A program made the position numbers and the translations under genes. From contig JABHSO010000220.1 of NCBI GenBank assembly GCA_018669845.1, positions 34,460 through 98,459 on the forward strand: DNA of 64,000 bases. The letters are read 5' to 3'. Shown here piece by piece: positions 37,318 to 46,194 of this stretch. The notes under the pieces are model-generated. The model worked only from the letters and a program-made list of their open reading frames with translations. It did not search any database and was not told the DNA's origin. Origin of the DNA: Gammaproteobacteria bacterium (GTDB lineage: Bacteria; Pseudomonadota; Gammaproteobacteria; GCA-001735895). How positions within the stretch are numbered: position 1 is the first letter of the stretch; every line of letters begins with the position of its first letter.

Positions 37318-40293
37318 ATGAATATTATTACAAATTTAAAACTTTCAAAAAAACTAGCTCTCCTAGTTACAGTCCCGATTCTGATTATGCTGTCTTTCAG
37401 TATTTTTCAATCATATAAAGCCTTTAATCTGCGAATCATCAGCTCACAACTTGCAGTAATGGTCGAGTTCAGTGTCAATGCAAGCAACCTTGTTCATGAA
37501 TTACAGAAAGAGCGAGGTATGACGGCTGGTTTCATAGGTAGTCAGGGGAAAAATTTTGCTGATAAAATTGATGGACAAAGAAAATTAACCAATAACAAAC
37601 TGGAAACTTTTAATCATTTTCTCAGTGATTTTAATGCTAATAATATAAGTTTGGAATTTGCTCAAAATCTGGATAAATTATTACTTCGTCTTGATCAACT
37701 CAAACAAAAAAGATCAGCTATTAATGACCTGAAATTACCTTTGGGAGAGGCTCTTGCTTATTACACTGGAAACAACAGTGCTTTGTTAAGTCTCATAGAA
37801 CAAATGTCAACACATGCCCCTGATCAGGAAATGGCAATCATGATCTCTGCTTATGCCAATTATCTTCAGGGAAAAGAGCGCGCAGGTATCGAAAGAGCAG
37901 TAATGGCAAATACTTTCTCTAAAAATGAGTTCACCGGAAACCTGTTTTTTCGCTTTATGGGACTGGTTACCACTCAAAAAATCTATGCTGATGTCTTTTT
38001 ATCACTCGCTAAAGAAAGTGACATTGCTTTTTACCAATCGACCATGACGGGTGAGTTTATAACAGAAACTGAAAAAATGCGGAATACCGCTATGAGTTCA
38101 TCTTCACGTACTATCCTGACGAATGAACTCAGTAAAATAGTTGGATATGGGGGCATAATTCACCGGTTTAAAAACTATGTTCTACGGGGAAGACAAAAAG
38201 ATTTAGATAAAATTAATATTTTTTCTGAACGAGCCAATGAAATATTAGATCAATATAAAAAACTACCAGGAATTACAGACAGTGTCAGCAAGGAAATTGA
38301 GACAGTAAGAGATGTGTTCAATAATTATAAGCAGGCTGCAGAAAGTGTCTCTGAATTTAAAAGTGAAGGTAAAACAATCAGGGAAATTGACGGTATCGTC
38401 AAAATAAATGATGGCCCTGCTTTAAAAGCAATCACAAACCTGAGCAAAGGAAATTTTGATATCGATCCAACCTACTGGTTTAAAATGCAAACAGGAAAGA
38501 TAAATTTACTAAAAGAAGTTGAAAACCACCTTGCACAGGGGCTAGCTGATAAAACCGAACAACTTAAATCAACTGCCACATTTGATCTTGTAACCATTCT
38601 TCTAATTTCTCTTTTAGGCTTATTAGTATCAGTCTTTCTTAGCATGGCAATAAGTAAAAACTTGCGTAACCAAATTGGCGGAGAACCCTCTGATATTGAA
38701 GCGATAGCAAAACAAATTGCCGATGGCTCACTACAAATTAATACCAACGAAGGTTCAATGACGGGCATTTATGCGGCCATAATGACTATGCAGAAAAAAT
38801 TATCTGAAGTCATAGAAAAAGAAATTCAAAATATTGTCAACGCTGCACGCAATGGAGACCTGAGTAAACGTGTTGAAATCAGTAATAAATCAGGCTTTTA
38901 TAAGTCTCTAGGAGAAGGAATCAACGATCTTGTAGATTCAAGTGAAGCAATAATCACAGACACTGGTCGTGTATTTTCATCACTCTCACAGGGAGATCTA
39001 AATCAGACTATTACACGTAATTATCAAGGTTCATTCAATCAGCTTAAAGATGATGCCAATACCACTATAAGCAAACTTAAAAAAGTTATCGAAGACGATA
39101 TCCAGACACTTGTGAATTCGACATTACAGGGAGACTTAAGTAACAGGATTGTTTTAAGGGATAAACAGGGCTTTTTTAAAGATATGAGTTCTGGAATAAA
39201 TCAGCTCGTTGATTCTGTGAATAATATTTTTAATGATGCTTCAAATGCTATGGACTCCATGGCAAATGGGGATTTAACTAATCCCATAAAAAATAGACAT
39301 GCAGGTCAGTTTGATGAGCTTAAAAATAATATAAATGAAACCATGTCTAATCTTGAAGCTACGATTACAGGTTTACGAGATTCAAGTTTTATTATTACTT
39401 CTACATCTAGAGAGATTTCAGATGGTAATAACAGCCTTTCTTCACGCACAGAACATCAGGCAAGTGCCCTGGAACAAACTGCAGCAAGCATGGAAGAGCT
39501 AACTAGCACAGTAAAAAATAACGCCGACAATACATCTCAGGCTAACCAGCTTGCCGATGGAGCAAAAACAACCGCGGTGAAAGGTGGAGAAGTCATGCAA
39601 CAGGCTTCTGTTGCAATGGAAGAAATAAACCAGTCCAGCCAGAAAATAGCAGAAATAATCGGTGTTATCGATGAAATAGCCTTTCAAACAAACTTGTTAG
39701 CCTTGAATGCCTCGGTAGAAGCGGCAAGAGCCGGTGAACAGGGTCGTGGCTTCGCAGTAGTGGCTACCGAAGTTCGTAACCTGGCAGGACGCAGTGCAAC
39801 AGCAGCCAAGGAAATTAAAGAGCTTATCAATGACAGTGTTAATAAAGTTGAAATTGGCGTGAAACTGGTCGATCAATCCACAAAGAATCAAAATGAAATT
39901 GTAGAAAGTATTAATCGAGTTGGAAATATTATTGCCGAAATCTCATCGGCCAGTCAGGAGCAGTCAGAAGGCATAGAGCAGGTAAATACCGCCGTAACCA
40001 GTATGGATGATGCCACCCAACAAAATGCGGCATTAGCGGAAGAAACATCTGCAGCTGCAGTGTCCCTGAGCGATCAAACCAGTGAAATGAGTAAAATGAT
40101 GGAATTCTTCACAGTTTCAAACTCTTCATCAACTCGTTCCCCTTCTGTACCAGCAGCTCCTGTAAAAGCAGTGAGTAGTCCAGCTCCAGCAACTACTAAA
40201 GAATATTCTAAACCCGTTGCAGAAAAAGCTAAAGCAGTAAATAAAAGCGCTACAAATAACTCATTTGACGACGAAGAATGGGAAGAGTTTTAA
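37318..40293 (+). CDS. Nitrate/nitrite-sensing (NIT) poly-HAMP methyl-accepting chemoreceptor
   Basis: The 991-residue receptor has helix 1 (about 13-33) and a large periplasmic NIT domain (about 50-290, with the hallmark [18 protein letters not shown]). Helix 2 is near 425-445. At least three HAMP-like modules in tandem (about 450-680) each carry a GDL motif. A signalling hairpin has [33 protein letters not shown]. The chain ends DDEEWEEF after an Ala/Pro/Ser linker; EWEEF fits the xWxxF pentapeptide that tethers CheR/CheB. It should drive taxis toward or away from nitrate/nitrite. A Crp/Fnr dyad upstream suggests oxygen-linked control. Confidence 0.9.
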   Translation: MNIITNLKLSKKLALLVTVPILIMLSFSIFQSYKAFNLRIISSQLAVMVEFSVNASNLVHELQKERGMTAGFIGSQGKNFADKIDGQRKLTNNKLETFNHFLSDFNANNISLEFAQNLDKLLLRLDQLKQKRSAINDLKLPLGEALAYYTGNNSALLSLIEQMSTHAPDQEMAIMISAYANYLQGKERAGIERAVMANTFSKNEFTGNLFFRFMGLVTTQKIYADVFLSLAKESDIAFYQSTMTGEFITETEKMRNTAMSSSSRTILTNELSKIVGYGGIIHRFKNYVLRGRQKDLDKINIFSERANEILDQYKKLPGITDSVSKEIETVRDVFNNYKQAAESVSEFKSEGKTIREIDGIVKINDGPALKAITNLSKGNFDIDPTYWFKMQTGKINLLKEVENHLAQGLADKTEQLKSTATFDLVTILLISLLGLLVSVFLSMAISKNLRNQIGGEPSDIEAIAKQIADGSLQINTNEGSMTGIYAAIMTMQKKLSEVIEKEIQNIVNAARNGDLSKRVEISNKSGFYKSLGEGINDLVDSSEAIITDTGRVFSSLSQGDLNQTITRNYQGSFNQLKDDANTTISKLKKVIEDDIQTLVNSTLQGDLSNRIVLRDKQGFFKDMSSGINQLVDSVNNIFNDASNAMDSMANGDLTNPIKNRHAGQFDELKNNINETMSNLEATITGLRDSSFIITSTSREISDGNNSLSSRTEHQASALEQTAASMEELTSTVKNNADNTSQANQLADGAKTTAVKGGEVMQQASVAMEEINQSSQKIAEIIGVIDEIAFQTNLLALNASVEAARAGEQGRGFAVVATEVRNLAGRSATAAKEIKELINDSVNKVEIGVKLVDQSTKNQNEIVESINRVGNIIAEISSASQEQSEGIEQVNTAVTSMDDATQQNAALAEETSAAAVSLSDQTSEMSKMMEFFTVSNSSSTRSPSVPAAPVKAVSSPAPATTKEYSKPVAEKAKAVNKSATNNSFDDEEWEEF

Positions 40294-40330
40294 GCTGAAC
40301 AAGGAGTTTAAAACGTAATTATCAATCATC

Positions 40331-40412
40331 GTAGGGTGCGCCATGCGCACCAGCTATATAAAAATCCGGGAAGAATTTTACTAAATATAATGGTGCGCGT
40401 GGCGTACCCTAC
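40331..40412. repeat. GTAGGGTGCGCC inverted-repeat element between convergent genes
   Basis: Left arm GTAGGGTGCGCCATGCGCACC, right arm TGGTGCGCGTGGCGTACCCTAC, about 40 bases of AT-rich loop. Each arm is also a hairpin. It lies between the 3' ends of the chemoreceptor and UspA genes. Same family as 19184 and 30377. Confidence 0.75.
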
Positions 40413-40424
40413 TCACAGATCGTT

Positions 40425-40853
40425 TTAGTTCTTTACGACTAAAACTGAACAGTTTGAATGTCGAACAACTTTAGCAGAACAGGAACCTAATAACATTTGA
40501 TCCAGCTCTGTATCGTAGCCTGAGATGATTATTAAATCTATATCATGCTCTGTTGCCTGCTTCAGTATTTGCTCTGGAGGGTTACCCTCAGTAACAATAC
40601 TTTTAGCATGAAATTCTTTTGGAATATGATCTGCTACAAATTTCTTTAAATGTTTGGCAACCTCTTTCATCGCTTTTTTCACCGTTGCATCATCAAAAAA
40701 TGATGCAACTATTGGCATTCCAAATCCGGGAGCAACCGTCATAACATATAGTTTTGAATCTGACCTTTTTGCCTCTTCCATGGCGAGGCTTATAGCTTTA
40801 CGAGCAACATCTGCGTGTTCAAGATCAATAGGTAAAAGTATTTTTTTAAACAT
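40425..40853 (-). CDS. UspA-family universal stress protein linked to a TRAP transporter
   Basis: The 142-residue UspA fold reads KKILLPIDLEHADVARKAISLA ... LYVMTVAPGF ... DLIIISGYDTELDQMLLGSCSAKVVRHSNCSVLVV. The nucleotide loop of ATP-binding members (G-x2-G-x9-G-S/T) is altered: Gly-Tyr-Asp-Thr, then a GS two residues early. ATP binding may be weak or absent. It lies 35 bp after the TRAP permease gene on the same strand, as the UspA protein TeaD does in Halomonas TRAP operons, where it tunes transport. A similar role is inferred. Confidence 0.85.
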   Translation of the reverse strand: MFKKILLPIDLEHADVARKAISLAMEEAKRSDSKLYVMTVAPGFGMPIVASFFDDATVKKAMKEVAKHLKKFVADHIPKEFHAKSIVTEGNPPEQILKQATEHDIDLIIISGYDTELDQMLLGSCSAKVVRHSNCSVLVVKN

Positions 40854-40888
40854 GTGACACCTTTATATGTAATCAATATTGTATTGGG

Positions 40889-43510
40889 TTAAGCCGTAAC
40901 GGGCGTTAAATCACTATCACGACGTCGTGTCTGACTTTTCCAGACAATAATCAACAGGATAATTGCCGGTATATAAAACCACTTTTTATCGGGTCGATCA
41001 GATTTAACCTGTACATCAGCTACTTCCCAGTCAAAATCCAGTTGCTGACGCTCCGCTGTACTTCCAAACACAATATTATCGATAATCATTTTGCCATCTT
41101 CTTCACGTAACTCCAGTCCAGCAGCTGTCGCTAAACGCTGTTTTCCATCACCAGGTTCTCCTACGGGTAACATGACAACCTTATCAACCGCTTTACCTTC
41201 AAGAGTTTCACCTAAAACATGAACTCTGACCTGGGTATTTCGGGGTAACTTCTCAACCACATCATAAATTTGAGCCGCACTCACTTTTTGTAGAGGTGGA
41301 TAAACCATGTCCATCCAGAAACCCGGTCGAATAAAAGTAAAAGCTATAAAGAGTAGAGCAATCGTTTCCCACCTATGACTTCTGGTTAAAAACCAGCCCT
41401 GAGTTGCAGCCGCAAACAGTAACATCGCTACGAGAGCAGAAACAATAACACTGGCCAGGTGAATTGGACCTGTAATACCAATCATTAATAATTCAGTATT
41501 AAAGATGAACATGAATGGCAAAATACCAGTACGAATATCATAGGTAAAACCCTGTATACCTGTTTTGATGGGGTCACCACCTGAAATTGCCGCCGCGGCA
41601 TAAGCGGCTAGACCCACCGGAGGGGTATCATCAGCAAGTATTCCAAAATAGAACACAAACATATGAACAGCAATTAAAGGAACAATCAGTCCGTTAGATG
41701 CACCTACAGTCACGATAACAGGAGCCATCAAAGAAGATACAACGATATAGTTTGCCGTGGTAGGAAGTCCCATACCCAGAATCAGGCTGATACCCGCAGT
41801 AAACACAAGCATGATAATGATATTACCAGCCGAAATTAGCTCTACAAATTCAGCCATTACCAATCCAATACCCGTTAAAGTAACAGTACCTAGTATTAGT
41901 CCAGCACAGGCTGTCGCAACACCGATACCAATCATATTACGTGCACCGGCGACCATACCTTCAAAGAAATCAGAAGCTCCTTCTCGAAACTTATCCTTAA
42001 GATTGCTTTCACCAAGAAACATCGCTCTAAGTGGTTTATGCGTAAACAATATAATTGTCATGAACAAGGTGGCATAAAATGCTGATAAACCGGGAGATAG
42101 TCTTTCAACGGTCAAACACCAGATTAAAACGGCAACCGGTAAAATATAATATAAACCAGATTTAACGACTGGACCTGAAACCGGTAATTCATCAATTTCA
42201 GCACTGCTGCCAAGTACTGGGAAATTTGTTGAGTATTTAACCAGAAAAATATAAGCCATGATAATAACCAAACTGGCTACCCAGAATGTCGCATCACCGG
42301 CTACATCCTTTATCCAGCCGAAGCCGTAAAAACAAATGCCCGATAAAATAATAATTCCTAATATGTTGATCACAAATGCCGTGGAGGTTTGAATGAAGGT
42401 ACGTTTGACAGCACGTGGTAATCCTTCTAAGCCTGCTTTACAAGCTTCAAGATGTACAATATAAACCAGTGCGATATATGAAATAATCGCTGGCAAAAAA
42501 GCATGCTTTATAACTTCAATGTAGGATATTCCTACAAATTCAATCATCAAAAAGGCTGCCGCCCCCATCACTGGTGGTGTTAATTGACCATTAGTTGATG
42601 AGGCCACTTCAACGGCTCCAGCTTTTTCAGCAGGAAAACCGACCCTCTTCATTAAAGGAATCGTAAAGGTACCCGTGGTAACCACGTTGGCGATAGATGA
42701 ACCAGAAACCAGGCCTGTCATAGCGGAAGACACTACAGCTGCTTTTGCTGGGCCTCCTTTCATGTGCCCCATTAAAGAAAATGCCACCCAGATAAAATAA
42801 TTACCTGCTCCAGCTTTTTCCAGCATCGAGCCAAATAAAACAAACAGAAATACCATTGTAGTAGAAACACCCAGTGCAACACCAAAAGCTCCTTCCTGAG
42901 ATAACCACATATGGTTCATCGCTTTAGCATAAGTAGCTCCTTTCCATGCAATAACTTCAGGAGCCATATGACCAAAAAATACGTACATCAAAAATATACC
43001 CGCTATAACCATCAATGGTGGTCCAAGTGATCGGCGGGCAGCTTCCAGTACCGTCACCACACCAATACCAGAAATAATCAGGTCAGTTGTGGTAGGTAGG
43101 CCAGGTCTTTCTGCTAAATCTAGTGCAAATACTGAAAGATACATGGTGCAGGACAAACCTATTCCAGCCATCACCCAATCCTGTATCGGGATATAACTTC
43201 TGGGAGACCTTTTAAAAGTCGGATAAGCCAGAAATGCCAGACACAAAGCAAAAGCAAGGTGAATGGAGCGAGTATCCGTATTATTTAAAACAGGGATAAA
43301 ATCAGCCAGAGTGATGTCACCCCAGAGATGGATATCACTTAGCATAAAGGGTAGTGGAGATGCGATCCATAACTGAAATATAGACCAGCAAAAAGCTATA
43401 ATTAAAAGTAGCTTACCCACACTACCTTCTGGAGATCGAGCACCTGTATCGGTAGCAGCAATCATTTCCTCCAGTTCTTTTTCACTGGCGATATGATTAG
43501 TTTCAGACAT
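40889..43510 (-). CDS. TRAP transporter fused small/large permease (TAXI type) with C-terminal DUF3394-like domain
   Basis: The 873-residue inner-membrane protein fuses the DctQ-like (first ~200 residues) and DctM-like parts. Hallmarks include FGSMLEKAGAGNYFIWVAFSLMGHMKGGPAKAAVVSSAMTGLVSGSSIANVVTTGTFTIPLM, MGLPTTANYIVVSSLMAP and DDTPPVGLAAYAAAAISGGDPI. A soluble C-terminal domain (about 740-840) plus a last helix matches the DUF3394 domain seen on such fusions. It is driven by a sodium or proton gradient with the TAXI binding protein encoded upstream. It probably imports the organic acid degraded by the adjoining operon. Confidence 0.92.
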   Translation of the reverse strand: MSETNHIASEKELEEMIAATDTGARSPEGSVGKLLLIIAFCWSIFQLWIASPLPFMLSDIHLWGDITLADFIPVLNNTDTRSIHLAFALCLAFLAYPTFKRSPRSYIPIQDWVMAGIGLSCTMYLSVFALDLAERPGLPTTTDLIISGIGVVTVLEAARRSLGPPLMVIAGIFLMYVFFGHMAPEVIAWKGATYAKAMNHMWLSQEGAFGVALGVSTTMVFLFVLFGSMLEKAGAGNYFIWVAFSLMGHMKGGPAKAAVVSSAMTGLVSGSSIANVVTTGTFTIPLMKRVGFPAEKAGAVEVASSTNGQLTPPVMGAAAFLMIEFVGISYIEVIKHAFLPAIISYIALVYIVHLEACKAGLEGLPRAVKRTFIQTSTAFVINILGIIILSGICFYGFGWIKDVAGDATFWVASLVIIMAYIFLVKYSTNFPVLGSSAEIDELPVSGPVVKSGLYYILPVAVLIWCLTVERLSPGLSAFYATLFMTIILFTHKPLRAMFLGESNLKDKFREGASDFFEGMVAGARNMIGIGVATACAGLILGTVTLTGIGLVMAEFVELISAGNIIIMLVFTAGISLILGMGLPTTANYIVVSSLMAPVIVTVGASNGLIVPLIAVHMFVFYFGILADDTPPVGLAAYAAAAISGGDPIKTGIQGFTYDIRTGILPFMFIFNTELLMIGITGPIHLASVIVSALVAMLLFAAATQGWFLTRSHRWETIALLFIAFTFIRPGFWMDMVYPPLQKVSAAQIYDVVEKLPRNTQVRVHVLGETLEGKAVDKVVMLPVGEPGDGKQRLATAAGLELREEDGKMIIDNIVFGSTAERQQLDFDWEVADVQVKSDRPDKKWFYIPAIILLIIVWKSQTRRRDSDLTPVTA

Positions 43511-43606
43511 CTTGTCAACCCTCGGTTTTATTAATTTTAATTATTTTGTTTTTTTATAAAAACAAACAACTACAAATACAGTTGCTTGTGTTTATATTTT
43601 TTAAAA

Positions 43607-43630
43607 AAAAGGGGCTAAAAGCCCCTTTTT
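43607..43630 (-). terminator. Strong hairpin between TAXI binding-protein and TRAP permease genes
   Basis: AAAAGGGGC-TAAAA-GCCCCTTTTT is a symmetric rho-independent terminator 11 bp past the TAXI stop and about 100 bp ahead of the permease. It should lower permease expression relative to the binding protein. Confidence 0.75.
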
Positions 43631-43640
43631 ATTACTGAAA

Positions 43641-44627
43641 TTAAATCCAGCCTTTTTCTTTGTAGTATCTCTTAGCACCTTCGTGCAGTGGAGCTGAAAG
43701 ACCGTTGGAGATCATTTCCTTAGCCTTCAGGTTAGCAAATGCTGGGTGAAGTTTTCTGAAAGAATCCAGATTTTCGAAAACAGATTTAACTACCTGATAA
43801 ACCGTGTCAGCAGGAACTTTGTCAGATGAAACAAATGTAGCGCCTACACCAAATGTTGGGATATCATCAGGATTTCCACGATACATGCCACCAGGAATTG
43901 CTGTTTTAGCATAGAAAGAATTTTCACTAACTAGCTTATCAACTGCTGGACCTGTAACTGCTACAAAATTCGCATCACAAGTAGTCGTTGCTTCTTTATT
44001 CAGTGCAGCAGGATTACCAACAGCCCAGAAGAAAGCATCAATTTTGTTATCACATAAAGCGCCAGGTGTTTCAGAAGATTTCATCTGAGCAGCTAGTTTT
44101 AAGTCTTTGTTAGTGTGTCCCATGGCTTTCCACAGTACGTTCCACGTAGCTTCAGTACCTGAACCAGGATTACCAATATTAACGCGCTTACCAACAAGGT
44201 CAGCTATAGTTTTAATGTTGGCATCTCTACGAGCAATAATGCTTAAAGGCTCAGCATGAACAGAGAACACAGCTCTTAAGCCTTTAAAAGGACCCGCATC
44301 AATAAATGCTTTTTTACCCGTTCCGTGAGTTGCATGATATTGCCAGTCAGACTGAGCAACACCCATGTCCAGATCACCTGAACGAATAGCATTGATGTTG
44401 TAAACAGAGCCACCAGTTGATTCTACAGAGCAACGTACACCGTGCTTTTTACGGCCTTTATTTACAAGGCGACAAATCGCACCACCTGTTGGGTAGTAAA
44501 CACCTGTAACACCACCGGTGCCGATAGTAATGAATGAACCGGCTGCAAATGAAGGGGCTGCAGCTAGTGATGCTGCCAGGGTAATACCCGCCACCATCAA
44601 TTTTTTAGTAAATTTAGTTTGGATCAT
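43641..44627 (-). CDS. TAXI-family TRAP solute-binding protein
   Basis: The 328-residue protein has a signal peptide (about 1-29, ending APSFAA) and the TAXI fold: FITIGTGGVTGVYYPTGGAICRLVN, ESTGGSVYNINAIRSGDLDMGVAQSDW, KRVNIGNPGSGTEATWNVLW and FFWAVGNPAALNKE. Substrates of TAXI systems are mostly unknown or organic acids. Its promoter region (44628-44847) carries the LysR-type dyad also found before the catabolic operon, so uptake and breakdown are probably co-regulated. Confidence 0.92.
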   Translation of the reverse strand: MIQTKFTKKLMVAGITLAASLAAAPSFAAGSFITIGTGGVTGVYYPTGGAICRLVNKGRKKHGVRCSVESTGGSVYNINAIRSGDLDMGVAQSDWQYHATHGTGKKAFIDAGPFKGLRAVFSVHAEPLSIIARRDANIKTIADLVGKRVNIGNPGSGTEATWNVLWKAMGHTNKDLKLAAQMKSSETPGALCDNKIDAFFWAVGNPAALNKEATTTCDANFVAVTGPAVDKLVSENSFYAKTAIPGGMYRGNPDDIPTFGVGATFVSSDKVPADTVYQVVKSVFENLDSFRKLHPAFANLKAKEMISNGLSAPLHEGAKRYYKEKGWI

Positions 44628-44802
44628 CTAACTCTCCTTTATATTTTGAATATGTATGTAACTAAAGATTGTTCACTTTATCATTATTATATGAATGGGA
44701 ACTTAATCAGGTGGGTCAATATACCACTCTGGATTTTTTATACACTAATGATTTGTTATATATTTATACGGTTTATTTAGTTAGCTGATATTTACTATTG
44801 GG

Positions 44803-44817
44803 TTTAGCAATACTTAA
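44803..44817. promoter_or_regulatory. LysR-type dyad upstream of the TAXI/TRAP genes
   Basis: TTTAGCAATACTTAA, an imperfect T-N11-A dyad (TTtAG-N5-CTTAA). Fourteen of its fifteen bases match the perfect dyad at 50277 beside the lysR gene, and AxTCAA follows in both. It lies 176 bp ahead of the TAXI start. Confidence 0.6.
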
Positions 44818-44847
44818 CTCAATAGTGATATCAACTTTAAAGTTCTT

Positions 44848-46104
44848 TTAGTTTAATTTCTGAAGCGAGCTTTCAAGTAAATATATAATTTCAGTAGCTT
44901 GCTGTTCAGTACAGGTACCCACAGAAATTCGATACCAGTCAGCATGAGTATCTGCACCAAACCATGAAAAAGGCAAAACACCCAGCCCTACTTCATTCAA
45001 TAAGTATTGATGAACATCTTCATCAGTTTTTAAAACTCGTCCATCTTCAGTTTTTTTATTTTTTAGATTTAGTTTTATTGAAAGGTAGATAGCAGCCTGC
45101 GGAGCAATCGCATCAACTTCATAACCTTTTTCTTTAAGAGCCTTAAAACCCTGATAAAAACAATCGAGACTACCCTGAAGTTGTGCTCGAAATTTAGTTA
45201 AAAATTCACCAACTGAATCTTTTTCAGCCAGAAATAAACCTGTCGCTATTTGTTCGGGTTTTGGAGCCCATGCGCCAATATGTGCAATAAAGGCTCGCAT
45301 TTTAGCCATGATGGATTCTGGACCCGTCGCCCAGCCAACTCTGACCCCGGTACCTGCTAATGACTTTGATATACCATCTATAAAAACTGCATAAGGTTTA
45401 ATTTCAGGACAAACGGCTAAAGGATGGTAAAAATTAGAATCACCAAATGTCAGCAACCAGTAAACCTGATCGAACATGACATATAAGGGTTTCTCATCAG
45501 AAGAACGTCTTTTATTTTCTTCAACCACCAAATTACAGATATCTAATAACTGTTGTTTATCCAGAATGGTGCCCGTAGGATTTTGAGGAGAACAAAGTGA
45601 AAGAAGAACGGCATCTTTAATAACAGGTCGCAAACTTTCAGCTGTAGGAAAAAAATTAGTTTCAGGAGATGTTTCAACTATGACAGCTTCAGCACTATGC
45701 ATTTCTGTGTAGTAATCATTATTCCAGGAAGGAACGGGATAAATAACCTTATCTCCAGGGTCGACAATAGTTTTATAAAAAGAATAGATCAGTGGCCGAG
45801 AACCACTTGCAACCTGCACTTCATTCATTGTTACATCTATTTCACAGTAATCTTTCAGCAAGTCCATGATGGCCTGGCGAAGCTGATCGATACCAAAAGC
45901 CCCAGGATAATTTGTTTCATGCTGCTTATAGGCTTCAATCGTTAACTCGGTTAGTCGATCAGGGATAGGATAAATTTGAGAGTTAAAATCGCCAACAGTG
46001 AGGTTAAAAACTTTTTCACCCTGCTGAATTTTTTTATTTATTTCTGCGGCTATGATTAAGATGGGTGATGTTGTAATACTTTCTGCGGCTTTAGATAGTT
46101 TCAT
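44848..46104 (-). CDS. PLP-dependent class I/II aminotransferase
   Basis: The 418-residue fold-type I aminotransferase has FNLTVGDFNSQIYPIPDRL, VASGSRPLIYSFYKTI, SLCSPQNPTGTILDKQQL, the PLP lysine in FIDGISKSLAGTGVRVGW and C-terminal YRISVGTCTE. It is expected to convert an amino acid to its 2-oxo acid. It is the last catabolic gene, 90 bp after the ThDP enzyme gene, whose substrate is presumably that 2-oxo acid. Amino donor unknown; a sulfur-containing amino acid is suggested by the neighbouring desulfinase-like enzyme (inference). Confidence 0.88.
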   Translation of the reverse strand: MKLSKAAESITTSPILIIAAEINKKIQQGEKVFNLTVGDFNSQIYPIPDRLTELTIEAYKQHETNYPGAFGIDQLRQAIMDLLKDYCEIDVTMNEVQVASGSRPLIYSFYKTIVDPGDKVIYPVPSWNNDYYTEMHSAEAVIVETSPETNFFPTAESLRPVIKDAVLLSLCSPQNPTGTILDKQQLLDICNLVVEENKRRSSDEKPLYVMFDQVYWLLTFGDSNFYHPLAVCPEIKPYAVFIDGISKSLAGTGVRVGWATGPESIMAKMRAFIAHIGAWAPKPEQIATGLFLAEKDSVGEFLTKFRAQLQGSLDCFYQGFKALKEKGYEVDAIAPQAAIYLSIKLNLKNKKTEDGRVLKTDEDVHQYLLNEVGLGVLPFSWFGADTHADWYRISVGTCTEQQATEIIYLLESSLQKLN

Positions 46105-46194
46105 TTTTCCTCAAGTTAGCTGTTCTTTTTTGATGGCGGTGAATGTATCAATATTTTTCATACTTAGGAAGTGGTCAAACCATCTCTGAGTCCA

